A stretch of DNA of 64,000 nt from Bacteroidales bacterium. GTDB taxonomy: Bacteria; Bacteroidota; Bacteroidia; Bacteroidales; ML635J-15. The position numbers and the translations under genes are program-made. This document shows, piece after piece, positions 55,475 through 63,826 of the stretch (its first letter is position 1; the number at the start of each line of letters is the position of its first letter). The notes below the pieces were generated by a model that saw only the letters and a list, made by a program, of their open reading frames with translations, was not told where the DNA came from and ran no database searches. The DNA lies in NCBI GenBank assembly GCA_031275085.1, contig JAISPG010000073.1:105916-169915 (forward strand), given 5' to 3'.

Positions 55475-56040
55475 CAACAGAAAATAAAATAAAGTATTTT
55501 GAAAATCGGGAAGATTGGAGAAAGTGGCTCGAAAATAACTTTGAGACAGAGAAAGAAATTTGGCTTATTTTTCCGTATAAATCGACAGGAAAACCTTGCG
55601 TGTCGTACAATGATGCCGTTGAAGAGGCACTGTGTTTCGGCTGGATTGACAGTACGGTGAAGAAACTTGATGATAAACATAAAATTCAGTGGTTCTTACC
55701 GCGAAAAAATAAAACATATTATTCGCAGTCAAACAAAGAGCGATTGAAATGGCTTTGGGAAAATAATCTGATTCATTCCAAAATAAGAAAAGAAGTTGAG
55801 TGGGTTGTGCAGGAGGCATTTTCTTTTCCACAAGACATTATTGACAGGTTAAAACAAGATAAAGTCGTGTGGGAAAACTATCTGAAATATTCGGAATCTT
55901 ACAAAAGAATTCGTGTCGGATATATTGAATCGGCGCGAGTACGTCCCGAAGAGTTTGAAAAAAGACTTTCGAACTTTATAAACAAGACGAAAGAGAATAA
56001 AATGATTACAGGATATGGCGGAATTGATAAATATTACTAA
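55471..56040 (+). CDS. YdeI/OmpD-associated family protein, cassette 6
   Basis: A 189-residue member of the YdeI/OmpD-associated family. The signature is W-L-x(2)-N plus KEIWLIFPYKSTGKPCVSYNDAVEEALCFGWIDS, cut here to its features: the GWIDS and the RKNKTYYSQSNKERL segment. It is cytoplasmic. The family has no settled biochemical activity; the C-terminal part often resembles a bacteriocin-protection domain (YdeI/OmdA). The gene is followed eight bases later by the TATAACAAG box of attC-like site F. Confidence 0.85.
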   Translation: MTTENKIKYFENREDWRKWLENNFETEKEIWLIFPYKSTGKPCVSYNDAVEEALCFGWIDSTVKKLDDKHKIQWFLPRKNKTYYSQSNKERLKWLWENNLIHSKIRKEVEWVVQEAFSFPQDIIDRLKQDKVVWENYLKYSESYKRIRVGYIESARVRPEEFEKRLSNFINKTKENKMITGYGGIDKYY

Positions 56041-56047
56041 AACTCCA

Positions 56048-56125
56048 GCCTATAACAAGCTCTCAGTTTAGCGTCAGGTTGTGGCTTCGCAGTTCATGCG
56101 TTGTTCGTCCCGCCTGGCGTTATGA
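56048..56125 (+). repeat. attC-like site F
   Basis: A 78-base site that reads GCCTATAACAAGC ... CTGGCGTTATGA. The arms pair as ATAAC with GTTAT, GC with GC and CAG with CTG, with extra unpaired bases between, as in attC hairpins. It is the most typical site of the series and it is uninterrupted. Confidence 0.6.
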
Positions 56126-56209
56126 ACAATGACATCGAAAAATTGAAAATCAGTTGCAAATGACAAGAATAGTAAAAAAGATGTTACACAATAAATTAAA
56201 CAAAACAGT

Positions 56210-57022
56210 ATGAAATTCTTCATTATTCTTTTTTTATTAAGCAGCAATGTATTACTTTTTGGGCAATCAATATCGGGTACTGTTTTTGAAACGACCAGCG
56301 AAATGCCTGTCGAATTTGTAAATATTGGTATTGTTGGTAAAAATATTGGTACTGTTTCCGACCAAAACGGTAAATACTCATTACAAATTAACCCCGAATA
56401 CTATAACGACACATTAAGATTTTCGTGTATAGGCTTTCACTCCTATTCCGTCAGAGTTTCCGATTTTATTAGTCTGAACAACGGCAATGTCAGCCTTAAA
56501 GAAAAATTTCATGAATTAACTGAAGTGGTCGTACGCCCACAAAAAATAAAACAAATGACTTTTGGCATCACCACAAGAAAAAAAACAGTGCAGGCATGTT
56601 ATCAGGACAGTATTCGTGGAGGCGAAATAGGTACATTAATGAAAAATAAAAATATTGCATTTCTTAAAGAAGTAAATGTCAATATTTTAAAATGCTCATA
56701 TGACACTATTTTTTACCGTATGAACATTTACAAAGCAGATAAGAATATGCAACTTGAGAATATTTTAAGTGAACCTATCTATATTAGTTCATCAAAAGAA
56801 GAAGTAATAGATAAGATTACTGTTGATTTACGCCAATTAAATCTTGTAATAGAAGATGACTTTCTTGTAACGTTTGAATCTGTAAAAGATTTAGGCTACG
56901 GAGATCTTTGTTTTCCCGCCAGCCTTTTGCATAAATCATATATACGGGAAACAAGTCAGGGAACATGGGAAACAATACCTGCCGGAATAAGTATTTCGGT
57001 AGAAGCCGATGTGAAAAAATGA
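56210..57022 (+). CDS. Secreted protein with carboxypeptidase-like regulatory domain (270 aa)
   Basis: A 270-residue exported protein with signal peptide (IILFLLSSNVLLFGQ). Residues 20-100 are a CarboxypepD_reg-like beta sandwich: SGTVFETTSEMPVEFVNIG, GTVSDQNGKYSL, and FSCIGFHSYSV, as in TonB-dependent receptor N termini. The rest has no recognised domain and there is no beta barrel, so it is not a receptor. It starts 83 bases after the GTTATGAAC core, so it may be the last cassette, but no attC-like box follows it. Its 3' flank (57023-57090) looks chromosomal. Confidence 0.7.
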   Translation: MKFFIILFLLSSNVLLFGQSISGTVFETTSEMPVEFVNIGIVGKNIGTVSDQNGKYSLQINPEYYNDTLRFSCIGFHSYSVRVSDFISLNNGNVSLKEKFHELTEVVVRPQKIKQMTFGITTRKKTVQACYQDSIRGGEIGTLMKNKNIAFLKEVNVNILKCSYDTIFYRMNIYKADKNMQLENILSEPIYISSSKEEVIDKITVDLRQLNLVIEDDFLVTFESVKDLGYGDLCFPASLLHKSYIRETSQGTWETIPAGISISVEADVKK

Positions 57023-57092
57023 AATAGGAATCTTTATTTGTTTTTATTTAGGACACCATTTGAGAGAAGTATAATAATTTATCGAAAATACA

Positions 57093-57857
57093 TTACATTT
57101 TTCTGCTAATATATAAAATCTCTCTTTTGTCTAGTCTATAAACTTCTACCAATTCCGGAGAAATATATTTTTTAATATCAAATTCTTCAACTTTAAAGCC
57201 GGCTTTTTTCAAACGTTCAGGATAATCAAGTCCATGCCATCTGACATGATCATACTGACCAAAAACTCTTTCTCTTTCTTTAGGATCGGTTATTGAAAGG
57301 TCTTCATGTGTTTTATTGTAGGTATAATTAATAGGAACCTGCATTATTGCCCAGCCTTCCGGCTTCAGAACGCGATAGACCTCTTTCATAGCAGTAATGT
57401 CATTTTCAACATGTTCCAGAACATGATTACAAAAAACAATATCATAACTATTATCTTCAATAGGAATATTCATAATATCTATGTGAAGATCAGCAATTGG
57501 AGAAACAAGATCGGCAGTAGTATAATCAAGATTTTTCATCTTCCTGAATCTTTTGATGAAAGGTTGTTCCGGAGCGAAATGTAAAACTTTATAGTTTTTT
57601 GTAAAGAAATCAGAATGGTCTCTGAGGTATAACCATATGAGCCTGTGTCTCTCCAGTGAAAGGCAACTTGGGCATAATCTATTGATAGCTCCGTCATTAC
57701 CGTAAGGAAGAAATTTACGAAAATGATGTCCGCATATCGGACATTCTACATTATTTCCTGCATAAAAAGGTCTTACCAATATGGAAAAGACACTGGAGAA
57801 CCTTATCAACAAAGGACGAGGTATTTTACGAACTAAAAATCTTGTAATTTTTTTCAT
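57093..57857 (-). CDS. Class I SAM-dependent methyltransferase with N-terminal zinc-ribbon-like motif
   Basis: A 254-residue methyltransferase. The N terminus carries paired cysteines, ECPICGHHFRKFLPYG and RLCPSCLSLERHR, about 30 residues apart and likely to bind zinc. The catalytic part has HFAPEQPFIKRF in place of motif I, YTTADLV (acidic residue after strand 2), DIVFCNHVLEHVENDITAMKE and LKPEGWAIMQVP. This arrangement is common in Bacteroidota and related to methyltransferases near glycan or secondary metabolite loci. The substrate is unknown. Confidence 0.8.
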   Translation of the reverse strand: MKKITRFLVRKIPRPLLIRFSSVFSILVRPFYAGNNVECPICGHHFRKFLPYGNDGAINRLCPSCLSLERHRLIWLYLRDHSDFFTKNYKVLHFAPEQPFIKRFRKMKNLDYTTADLVSPIADLHIDIMNIPIEDNSYDIVFCNHVLEHVENDITAMKEVYRVLKPEGWAIMQVPINYTYNKTHEDLSITDPKERERVFGQYDHVRWHGLDYPERLKKAGFKVEEFDIKKYISPELVEVYRLDKREILYISRKM

Positions 57858-57895
57858 TACACAAAAATATTCTTATCCTCTTAATTTTTTAGCTT

Positions 57896-60800
57896 TCAAA
57901 TAAATATTTTCTTAATACTATCGGTTTTATAATCTATTTTTAATAAATATCCCGGCATTACATACCAAATATAAGAATTAATATTTTCATAGCCCATCTC
58001 ATCCAAAAGACGACAATATTCTTTTGCCTGTTTTACATATTTAGGATTTTCCTGGCCTCCGAATTTATAATCCACAACTATAATTTCATTATTATTTTCC
58101 ATTATCCGGTCGGGACGCCTGAGGTAACCTTCTTTACTTACGATCTCAACTTCATTTAGTACATTATATGACCCATCGAACCATTTTTTTATTTTATCAC
58201 CGGATAATATATCAGAAATCTCATTTTTATATGTTTCAATGTCGTTACCGGTTATAAAACCCTGATAAAATAAATCCTGAACAGCATTATCAACATCTTT
58301 ATGAGTAGTTATTTTTTCAAAAATCTTATGGTAAACTATTCCTTTATGCACCGAGCTTTCTGAGTTTACATCAACTTTGTCTCTCTCAAAAAATGTTTTG
58401 ACTTTAACCTGCTTTTCAGGAATAAAAACAGGATATTTATCCAGATAACTTGTTTGTGTGAAATCTCTATCAATTTTTTTTATCTCACCAAAAAAATACT
58501 CTTTAAATCCTGAATTTTTATCCTCATAAAAACTCAGATTTAAATCTTCTATAAACTTTTTATTTTCAAAAACCTTGCATAAAACTTTTTCTACATTATT
58601 AAAAGTTCCTTCTGTATTTTCCGTTGCAGAAATAAACAAACCTTTCCTTGCTCTTGTAAAAGCAACATACATCATATTAAAAGACTCTACTGTCTGTTTA
58701 AATTTACTGACGTAATAATCTTTAGCAAACAGGCTATCCGTCAATTTACCACTAAAATTCACCGGCCATACCGGTAAAACATTAAAAGGTTCCTTATCTC
58801 CACAACTTGCCCATATCCTGTTATTTACCCTGTAAAATTCCCAGTTGCAAAATGGTATGAATACAAAATCGGCAGCTAACCCCTTCGCTTTATGTATAGT
58901 TATAATATTTATTGCATTTTGCTTTTCAGGAATTTTAAGATTTTGTTCTATTCCCGAGTCTTCCCAATATTCTAAAAATCCTTTTATTTCAGCAGGATTC
59001 TTTTGTTCAAACTCGTGTACAAGGTCCCGGAATGAATTCAAAAACGGCACATTATCCGGTAAAATATTCAATTCAAGCTTAAGAATGATTAAATCTGTTA
59101 TTTCATGTAACAGTTTTTGTTTATATACTTTTTTTACAGAAGATATTTTATATTCCAGATCTGTAACAAAATCTTCTTTATTAAAATTTACTGATTCGTT
59201 GTTTTTTATTTTGGTTTGCAGATAATAAATATATGATGCCTCAATAAATGCAAGTTTGTCATTATCGTTAATTAAGTATTTAAAACATGAAATTATTAAT
59301 TGTATCGCTTTATTTGAAGAAACATATAAAGCCTGTGCGGAAATAACATCATAAACCACGTTTTTAAGTGCATTTTCAGACTGAGAATATTTTATGATTT
59401 CTTCTGCGATATATGTTCCTTCGCTGTTTTTCCTTACCAGTATCATTATATCACCGGCCTGATAACCACTTTGCTGCAACTCTTCGATTTGCAGGATCAT
59501 TTTTTTTACAGCTTCTTCCCTGAAATCTTTTTCTTTTAAATACTCTTTACTTAACAGTTTTACATTTACATAAGCATAAATATCTTTCTTTACATGCTGT
59601 TTTATGTTATTATAAATCTTGTTTGTAACAAGATTTCCTGTTTGTTCATGCAATTCAGGTATTGTATTGTCATTAATGCCTTCTTTCAGAATTTCTGCTG
59701 CCACACTGAAAAAATCATTATTAAAACTTACAATTTCTTTTCCGCTTCTCCAATTGTCTTCAAGAGGTATATATTCAAAAAACGAACCAAAATTGTTTTT
59801 TACAGTATCAGCAAGCAGCTGCCAGTCTCCACCCCGCCACGAATAAACAGATTGCTTAACATCTCCGACCAAAATATTAGTATTGTCTTCGGGATAAGAC
59901 GAAAGGCTTTCACTTAACAAAGGATAAAAAGAATCCCACTGAATTTTGCTGGTATCCTGAAATTCATCGATAAGATAGTTTTCATAAAAACTACCTGTTT
60001 TTTCATATATAAATGAAGAACTATTTTGCTTTGCAATCTCCGATAAAAATGAAGGAACATCAGCGATAAGGAACTTTCCTGTTTCTCCGAGATAATTCTT
60101 TATGATATTCAGACTCTGGTTGATTAATGCAGCATAATTGAATTGTTTTTTAATTATTACACTGGTCCTGTATAATTCATATTTCTCAAGAAAACAATTT
60201 CTCATTATTTCCGTATGACTTATCAACCTTGTTGTAGCCGAAACAAAATGCTCTTTGGTTAAATTATCTTTAGTTAACCATTTTTCAATTATTTCATATT
60301 CATTAAAATGTCCTTCAATACTAAAATCACCTGCATTGATCTTTTCTACGGTAAATAAAAGTTTTTTGATTTTACTGCTATGATTTCCTCCTTTAAAGTC
60401 ATGTGCCGACAGATCATATTCCTTCATTATGCAATTCAGTGAATCAACATGACCGGAAACTTCCATGAGAAATGAATTTTCTATATCATTCAATTTTTCT
60501 TTAAATGCAGTTACTGCAGAATTATCCGAAAAAAAATCCGTATATTCTTTTTCATAACTTCGGAAATCCGAATTAAAAACATCATTAAGAAACGATTTTA
60601 GATTTTTACGGAAATCCCACCTGGAAGAATTCTCAATATTATGCTCTACCAAAGCTATAATGTTTTGTTTGAGTTCAGCATCTGTTTCGCTGAGTTCCAG
60701 CATATTATCTACTGCTATCGATATTACTTTCGAAGTATCCAGCTCCAACTCATAATTATACTGAATTCCTATCTCCCTGGTAAAACTGCGAAGAATTTTC

Positions 60801-61135
60801 TGAAAAAAACTATCAATAGTAGAAACAGAAAAAAATGAATAATCATGGAGTATTTCTCTGAATATTTGTTCTGCACGCTGTTTTATCAAAGGAAAACTTA
60901 AGTTTGTGTAACTGCTTATCTCCTGCAATCTTTCAGTATTATTTCCATAAATTATTTCCGCAAGATCAGAAATAATACGGTTTTTCATTTCTTCCGAAGC
61001 TTTATTTGTAAAAGTAACAGCCAGGATATTACGATGAGCCTTATTTTTTGAAAAAAGCATTAATATATAATGCCCTGTAATCTGATGTGTTTTTCCCGCA
61101 CCGGCAGATGCGGAATATACCAGAAGTTTACTCAT
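57896..61135 (-). CDS. UvrD-family helicase/nuclease (AddA/RecB-like), 1079 aa
   Basis: A superfamily 1 helicase fused to a nuclease. Walker A is SASAGAGKTH at residues 8-17; helicase motif II reads DEFQDTS; further motifs IHKAKG and VAFTRARKGLFIS are present. The C-terminal PD-(D/E)XK nuclease motif is VDYKFG, cut from the IIVVDYKFGG segment near residue 1030. It acts in double-strand break repair. Its ATG at 61135 overlaps the stop codon of the upstream lipoprotein gene, and the in-frame start at 61180 would lie wholly inside that gene. No AddB partner gene is adjacent. The chain is near normal AddA length. Confidence 0.9.
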   Translation of the reverse strand: MSKLLVYSASAGAGKTHQITGHYILMLFSKNKAHRNILAVTFTNKASEEMKNRIISDLAEIIYGNNTERLQEISSYTNLSFPLIKQRAEQIFREILHDYSFFSVSTIDSFFQKILRSFTREIGIQYNYELELDTSKVISIAVDNMLELSETDAELKQNIIALVEHNIENSSRWDFRKNLKSFLNDVFNSDFRSYEKEYTDFFSDNSAVTAFKEKLNDIENSFLMEVSGHVDSLNCIMKEYDLSAHDFKGGNHSSKIKKLLFTVEKINAGDFSIEGHFNEYEIIEKWLTKDNLTKEHFVSATTRLISHTEIMRNCFLEKYELYRTSVIIKKQFNYAALINQSLNIIKNYLGETGKFLIADVPSFLSEIAKQNSSSFIYEKTGSFYENYLIDEFQDTSKIQWDSFYPLLSESLSSYPEDNTNILVGDVKQSVYSWRGGDWQLLADTVKNNFGSFFEYIPLEDNWRSGKEIVSFNNDFFSVAAEILKEGINDNTIPELHEQTGNLVTNKIYNNIKQHVKKDIYAYVNVKLLSKEYLKEKDFREEAVKKMILQIEELQQSGYQAGDIMILVRKNSEGTYIAEEIIKYSQSENALKNVVYDVISAQALYVSSNKAIQLIISCFKYLINDNDKLAFIEASYIYYLQTKIKNNESVNFNKEDFVTDLEYKISSVKKVYKQKLLHEITDLIILKLELNILPDNVPFLNSFRDLVHEFEQKNPAEIKGFLEYWEDSGIEQNLKIPEKQNAINIITIHKAKGLAADFVFIPFCNWEFYRVNNRIWASCGDKEPFNVLPVWPVNFSGKLTDSLFAKDYYVSKFKQTVESFNMMYVAFTRARKGLFISATENTEGTFNNVEKVLCKVFENKKFIEDLNLSFYEDKNSGFKEYFFGEIKKIDRDFTQTSYLDKYPVFIPEKQVKVKTFFERDKVDVNSESSVHKGIVYHKIFEKITTHKDVDNAVQDLFYQGFITGNDIETYKNEISDILSGDKIKKWFDGSYNVLNEVEIVSKEGYLRRPDRIMENNNEIIVVDYKFGGQENPKYVKQAKEYCRLLDEMGYENINSYIWYVMPGYLLKIDYKTDSIKKIFI

Positions 61136-61433
61136 AAAAATTAACAACAAGTTCTTTTTTCTGGCATTCTTCCAAATCAATATTATTATATTCTTTTAAC
61201 CTGGTATTCCTTACACATCTTATATTATAAACTCCTACCGGCTTTGTAACACATTTAGTTTCATTTACATCAAGTTCAAAAACTTTTACACTTTCAACAT
61301 AAATGTCAACTTTTACATCATTATCATTAGTAATACATATATCGCCTGTGTGATTCATTTCACAGCTTTCCTTAAGATTGCACGAAGAAAAGGCAAGCAC
61401 TCCTAAAAATAAAAAAATCAATAACGCTTTCAT
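61128..61433 (-). CDS. Small lipoprotein, hypothetical (101 aa)
   Basis: A 101-residue protein with a lipoprotein signal (KALLIFLFLGVLAFSSC). The mature part has several cysteines and reads as a small beta domain (GDICITNDNDVKVDIYVESVK). The ATG at 61433 is used; a further seven residues upstream are possible but would precede the signal. A promoter on the minus strand is well formed: TATTTTTG at 61452-61459 and TTTG at 61480-61483, 20 bases apart. The stop overlaps the helicase start by eight bases. Confidence 0.65.
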   Translation of the reverse strand: MKALLIFLFLGVLAFSSCNLKESCEMNHTGDICITNDNDVKVDIYVESVKVFELDVNETKCVTKPVGVYNIRCVRNTRLKEYNNIDLEECQKKELVVNFYE

Positions 61434-61451
61434 ATAAAAAAATAATATAGT

Positions 61452-61483
61452 CAAAAATAATAAAAATTTTAGTTTGCCCCAAA
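61452..61483 (-). promoter_or_regulatory. Bacteroidota-type promoter of the lipoprotein-helicase operon
   Basis: -33 TTTG (plus-strand CAAA at 61480-61483), 20-base spacer, -7 TATTTTTG (plus-strand CAAAAATA at 61452-61459), about 18 bases ahead of the ATG at 61433. Confidence 0.6.
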
Positions 61484-61562
61484 AGTATTTTATTTAAATA
61501 ATCAATTAGAAATTAAAAACCGAAATAAAATTAAGTAATAAATAAATAAAATTAAAAACAAT

Positions 61563-61593
61563 TTTGATTTTATTAAATATATATTTATTTTTG
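61563..61593 (+). promoter_or_regulatory. Bacteroidota-type promoter of the DUF2089-YIP1-serine hydrolase operon
   Basis: -33 TTTG at 61563-61566, 19-base spacer, -7 TATTTTTG at 61586-61593, 23 bases before the ATG at 61617. It is the cleanest consensus promoter in the window. Confidence 0.68.
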
Positions 61594-61616
61594 CAATATA
61601 ATTATTAAATAAAATT

Positions 61617-61880
61617 ATGTTACCTACTTATTGTCCAAGCTGTAAAACAAAATTAAATGTGAAAAGCCTTAATTGTGAAAATTGTCACACAGAAGTTACA
61701 GGTTTTTACAATTTACCGGTATTAGCGCTACTGTCTGAAGAAGACCAACAATTTGTTATAAAGTTCATAAAAAATAGCGGAAGCCTGAAGGAAATGGCAA
61801 ATCAAATGAAATTAAGCTATCCTACGGTAAGAAATATGTTGAATGAAATAATTGAAAAAATCGAACACTATGAAAGCTAA
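61617..61880 (+). CDS. DUF2089-family protein (87 aa)
   Basis: An 87-residue protein that starts with a zinc-ribbon-like CPSCKTKLNVKSLNCENCHTE, cut here to its cysteine pairs (CPSC and CENC), followed by an HTH-like part SEEDQQFVIKFIKNSGSLKEMANQMKLSYPTVRNMLNEI. This is the DUF2089 layout, thought to be a DNA-binding regulator. The stop overlaps the start of the YIP1 gene by 11 bases. It probably controls the operon in which it lies (inference). Confidence 0.85.
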   Translation: MLPTYCPSCKTKLNVKSLNCENCHTEVTGFYNLPVLALLSEEDQQFVIKFIKNSGSLKEMANQMKLSYPTVRNMLNEIIEKIEHYES

Positions 61881-62451
61881 AGATATATTTAATTTTTTAA
61901 TAAATCCGTTTAATAAATTTGCCGGATGGCAGGCATTTGGAATCGGCCTGATATTTTTATTGATTTCCGGTTATGTAGGAGCACTAAGTGGAGTTTATTT
62001 TGACGGAGTAATTGATGCACACTTTTATCATAAATACGATTACAAAATGTCAATTGTATTTATTGTAATAAATATTATATCCTTAACAATACTAATGTCA
62101 TTGGCAGGTATTTTATTTTCAAAAAAATTCAGATTTATTGATATTCTGGGAACTATGACCCTGGCTCAGGCTCCATCAATTTTTATTGCATTACTGGGAT
62201 TTTTGATAAATGAACAAATTTTATCGGACATCAATATTAATCCATTTGCCATTTTGAATTACGGAATTTTTATAATTTACACTATAGCCTGTTTACCTTT
62301 TATAATCTGGAAAATTGTTTTAATGTATTATGGATTTTCAGTATCCTGTAATATAAAAGGTACTAAAAACATGATTATTTTTATTACTATACTGGTTTTA
62401 TCTGAAATATTATCCAAAATATTAGCTTACGCCATATACTTTTATATTTAA
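61870..62451 (+). CDS. YIP1-family membrane protein (193 aa)
   Basis: A 193-residue membrane protein with five hydrophobic segments and the Yip1 layout (IFNFLINPFNKFAGWQ at the N terminus, then GTMTLAQAPSIF and WKIVLMYYGFSVS). The ATG at 61870 is chosen over a TTG at 61852; the overlap with the preceding stop is 11 bases. The function is unknown. Genes for DUF2089 and YIP1 proteins lie together in many Bacteroidota and Firmicutes, as here. Confidence 0.78.
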   Translation: MKAKDIFNFLINPFNKFAGWQAFGIGLIFLLISGYVGALSGVYFDGVIDAHFYHKYDYKMSIVFIVINIISLTILMSLAGILFSKKFRFIDILGTMTLAQAPSIFIALLGFLINEQILSDININPFAILNYGIFIIYTIACLPFIIWKIVLMYYGFSVSCNIKGTKNMIIFITILVLSEILSKILAYAIYFYI

Positions 62452-62472
62452 AACATAAAAAATTTAAAAATT

Positions 62473-63792
62473 ATGAAAACAAAAATTATCCTTTTAGCTG
62501 TTATGACATTTTTATGTCATTTATCTTTTTCTCAAAATATTGATATAAAAAAATTAGATACTTATTTTGAAACATTGGAAACAAATAACAAATTTATGGG
62601 AAGTGTTGCAATTTCCGGTAAAGGTAAAATAATTTATGAAAAATCCGTAGGTTATGCTGATATAGAAACCGGACAAAAACTAAATGAAAATTTTAAATTC
62701 AGAATAGGTTCAATTACTAAAACATTCACTACAGTATTAGTATTAAAAGCTGTAGAAGAAAAGAGAATAGCGCTGGAACAAACTATTGAAACATATTTTC
62801 CAACAATAACAAATGCGGAAAAAATAACACTTAATCATCTTTTATATCACAAAAGCGGAATATTTAATTTTACTAATGACGAAAATTTTTTAGACTGGCA
62901 TACCGAAACAAAAACAAAGAAAGAAATTATAGAGCTGATATCACAAGGTGGAAGTAATTTTGAACCGGGAAAAAAATCGGAATACAGTAACTCCAATTTT
63001 GTATTACTTACTTATATTTTGGAAGAAATTTATGAAAAGTCTTATTCGGATTTGCTTAATGAAAAAATAGTTAAACCTTTAGGATTAAACAATACTTACT
63101 TAGGTAATGAAATAAATATAGCCAATAATGAATGTTATTCATATACTTTTGAAGGGAAATGGATAAAATCGCCCGAATTTAATTCTTCAATTTCAAATGG
63201 TGCAGGAGCAATTGTATCAACCCCGGCAGATCTTACAATATTCAGCGATGCTCTTTTCAAAGGGAAATTAATTTCAAAGAAAAGCCTGGCACAGATGAAA
63301 ACTTTGAACGGAAGTTTTGGTATGGGACTTATTCGAATGCCATATTACGAAAAAATCGGACTTGGTCATGGCGGCACTGTTGACGGATTCAGATCTATAT
63401 TTGTCCATTTTGAAAAAGAAAAAATATCTGTTGCTATAACATCCAATGCTTTAAACTATAATTTAAATAATATCAGTATTGCTATACTTGGCTGCATTTT
63501 TGATGATTCTATTGAAATTCCAGATTTCACTACATATAAAATAGCCTCTGAAGATTTAGATATGTATACAGGTAATTACATAAACGAGAAATATTCTTTA
63601 ATTATTGATATAACAAAGAAAGATGATAGTTTATTCGGACAAATGAAAGGACAACCTTCATTCTATATTGAAGCTACCGAAAAAGATAAATTTGAATCCG
63701 ACTTATTTGGTGTTGTTATGGAGTTCAATATTCCTGAGAAAACATTAATATTAAAACAAAATGGGCAGAGAATAGTGTTCATAAAAGATTAG
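62473..63792 (+). CDS. Serine hydrolase, class C beta-lactamase-like
   Basis: A 439-residue exported hydrolase with signal peptide (IILLAVMTFLCHLSFS). The active-site SxxK is SITK with Ser80 and Lys83, the YSN motif lies near residue 175 and HGG near 299. A small C-terminal beta domain follows (GNYINEKYSLIID). These proteins act as esterases, D-amino peptidases or beta-lactamases; the substrate cannot be assigned. It is the last gene of the three-gene operon, 21 bases after YIP1. Confidence 0.87.
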   Translation: MKTKIILLAVMTFLCHLSFSQNIDIKKLDTYFETLETNNKFMGSVAISGKGKIIYEKSVGYADIETGQKLNENFKFRIGSITKTFTTVLVLKAVEEKRIALEQTIETYFPTITNAEKITLNHLLYHKSGIFNFTNDENFLDWHTETKTKKEIIELISQGGSNFEPGKKSEYSNSNFVLLTYILEEIYEKSYSDLLNEKIVKPLGLNNTYLGNEINIANNECYSYTFEGKWIKSPEFNSSISNGAGAIVSTPADLTIFSDALFKGKLISKKSLAQMKTLNGSFGMGLIRMPYYEKIGLGHGGTVDGFRSIFVHFEKEKISVAITSNALNYNLNNISIAILGCIFDDSIEIPDFTTYKIASEDLDMYTGNYINEKYSLIIDITKKDDSLFGQMKGQPSFYIEATEKDKFESDLFGVVMEFNIPEKTLILKQNGQRIVFIKD

Positions 63793-63826
63793 TTTGTAAA
63801 GTTTGTAAAGTTTTGAGTACCTGGTA

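Larger units (their letters stand above)
50696..56127 (+). mobile_element. Integron-like gene cassette array without integrase (CALIN-like)
   Basis: Seven plus-strand genes arranged as single- or two-gene units separated by attC-like sequences. Six genes are followed directly by boxes of the form (N)TAACAAG (GGTAACAAG, GGCAGCAAG, GATAACAAG, ACTAACAAG, GATAACACG, TATAACAAG). Three sites end in GTTATC/GTTATG, close to the integron core site GTTRRRY. In two units the first nine bases of the unit equal the reverse complement of the nine bases after the gene. Spacers are visibly richer in G and C than the flanking chromosome. No tyrosine recombinase lies in the window. The extent left and right is approximate. 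Confidence 0.6.
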
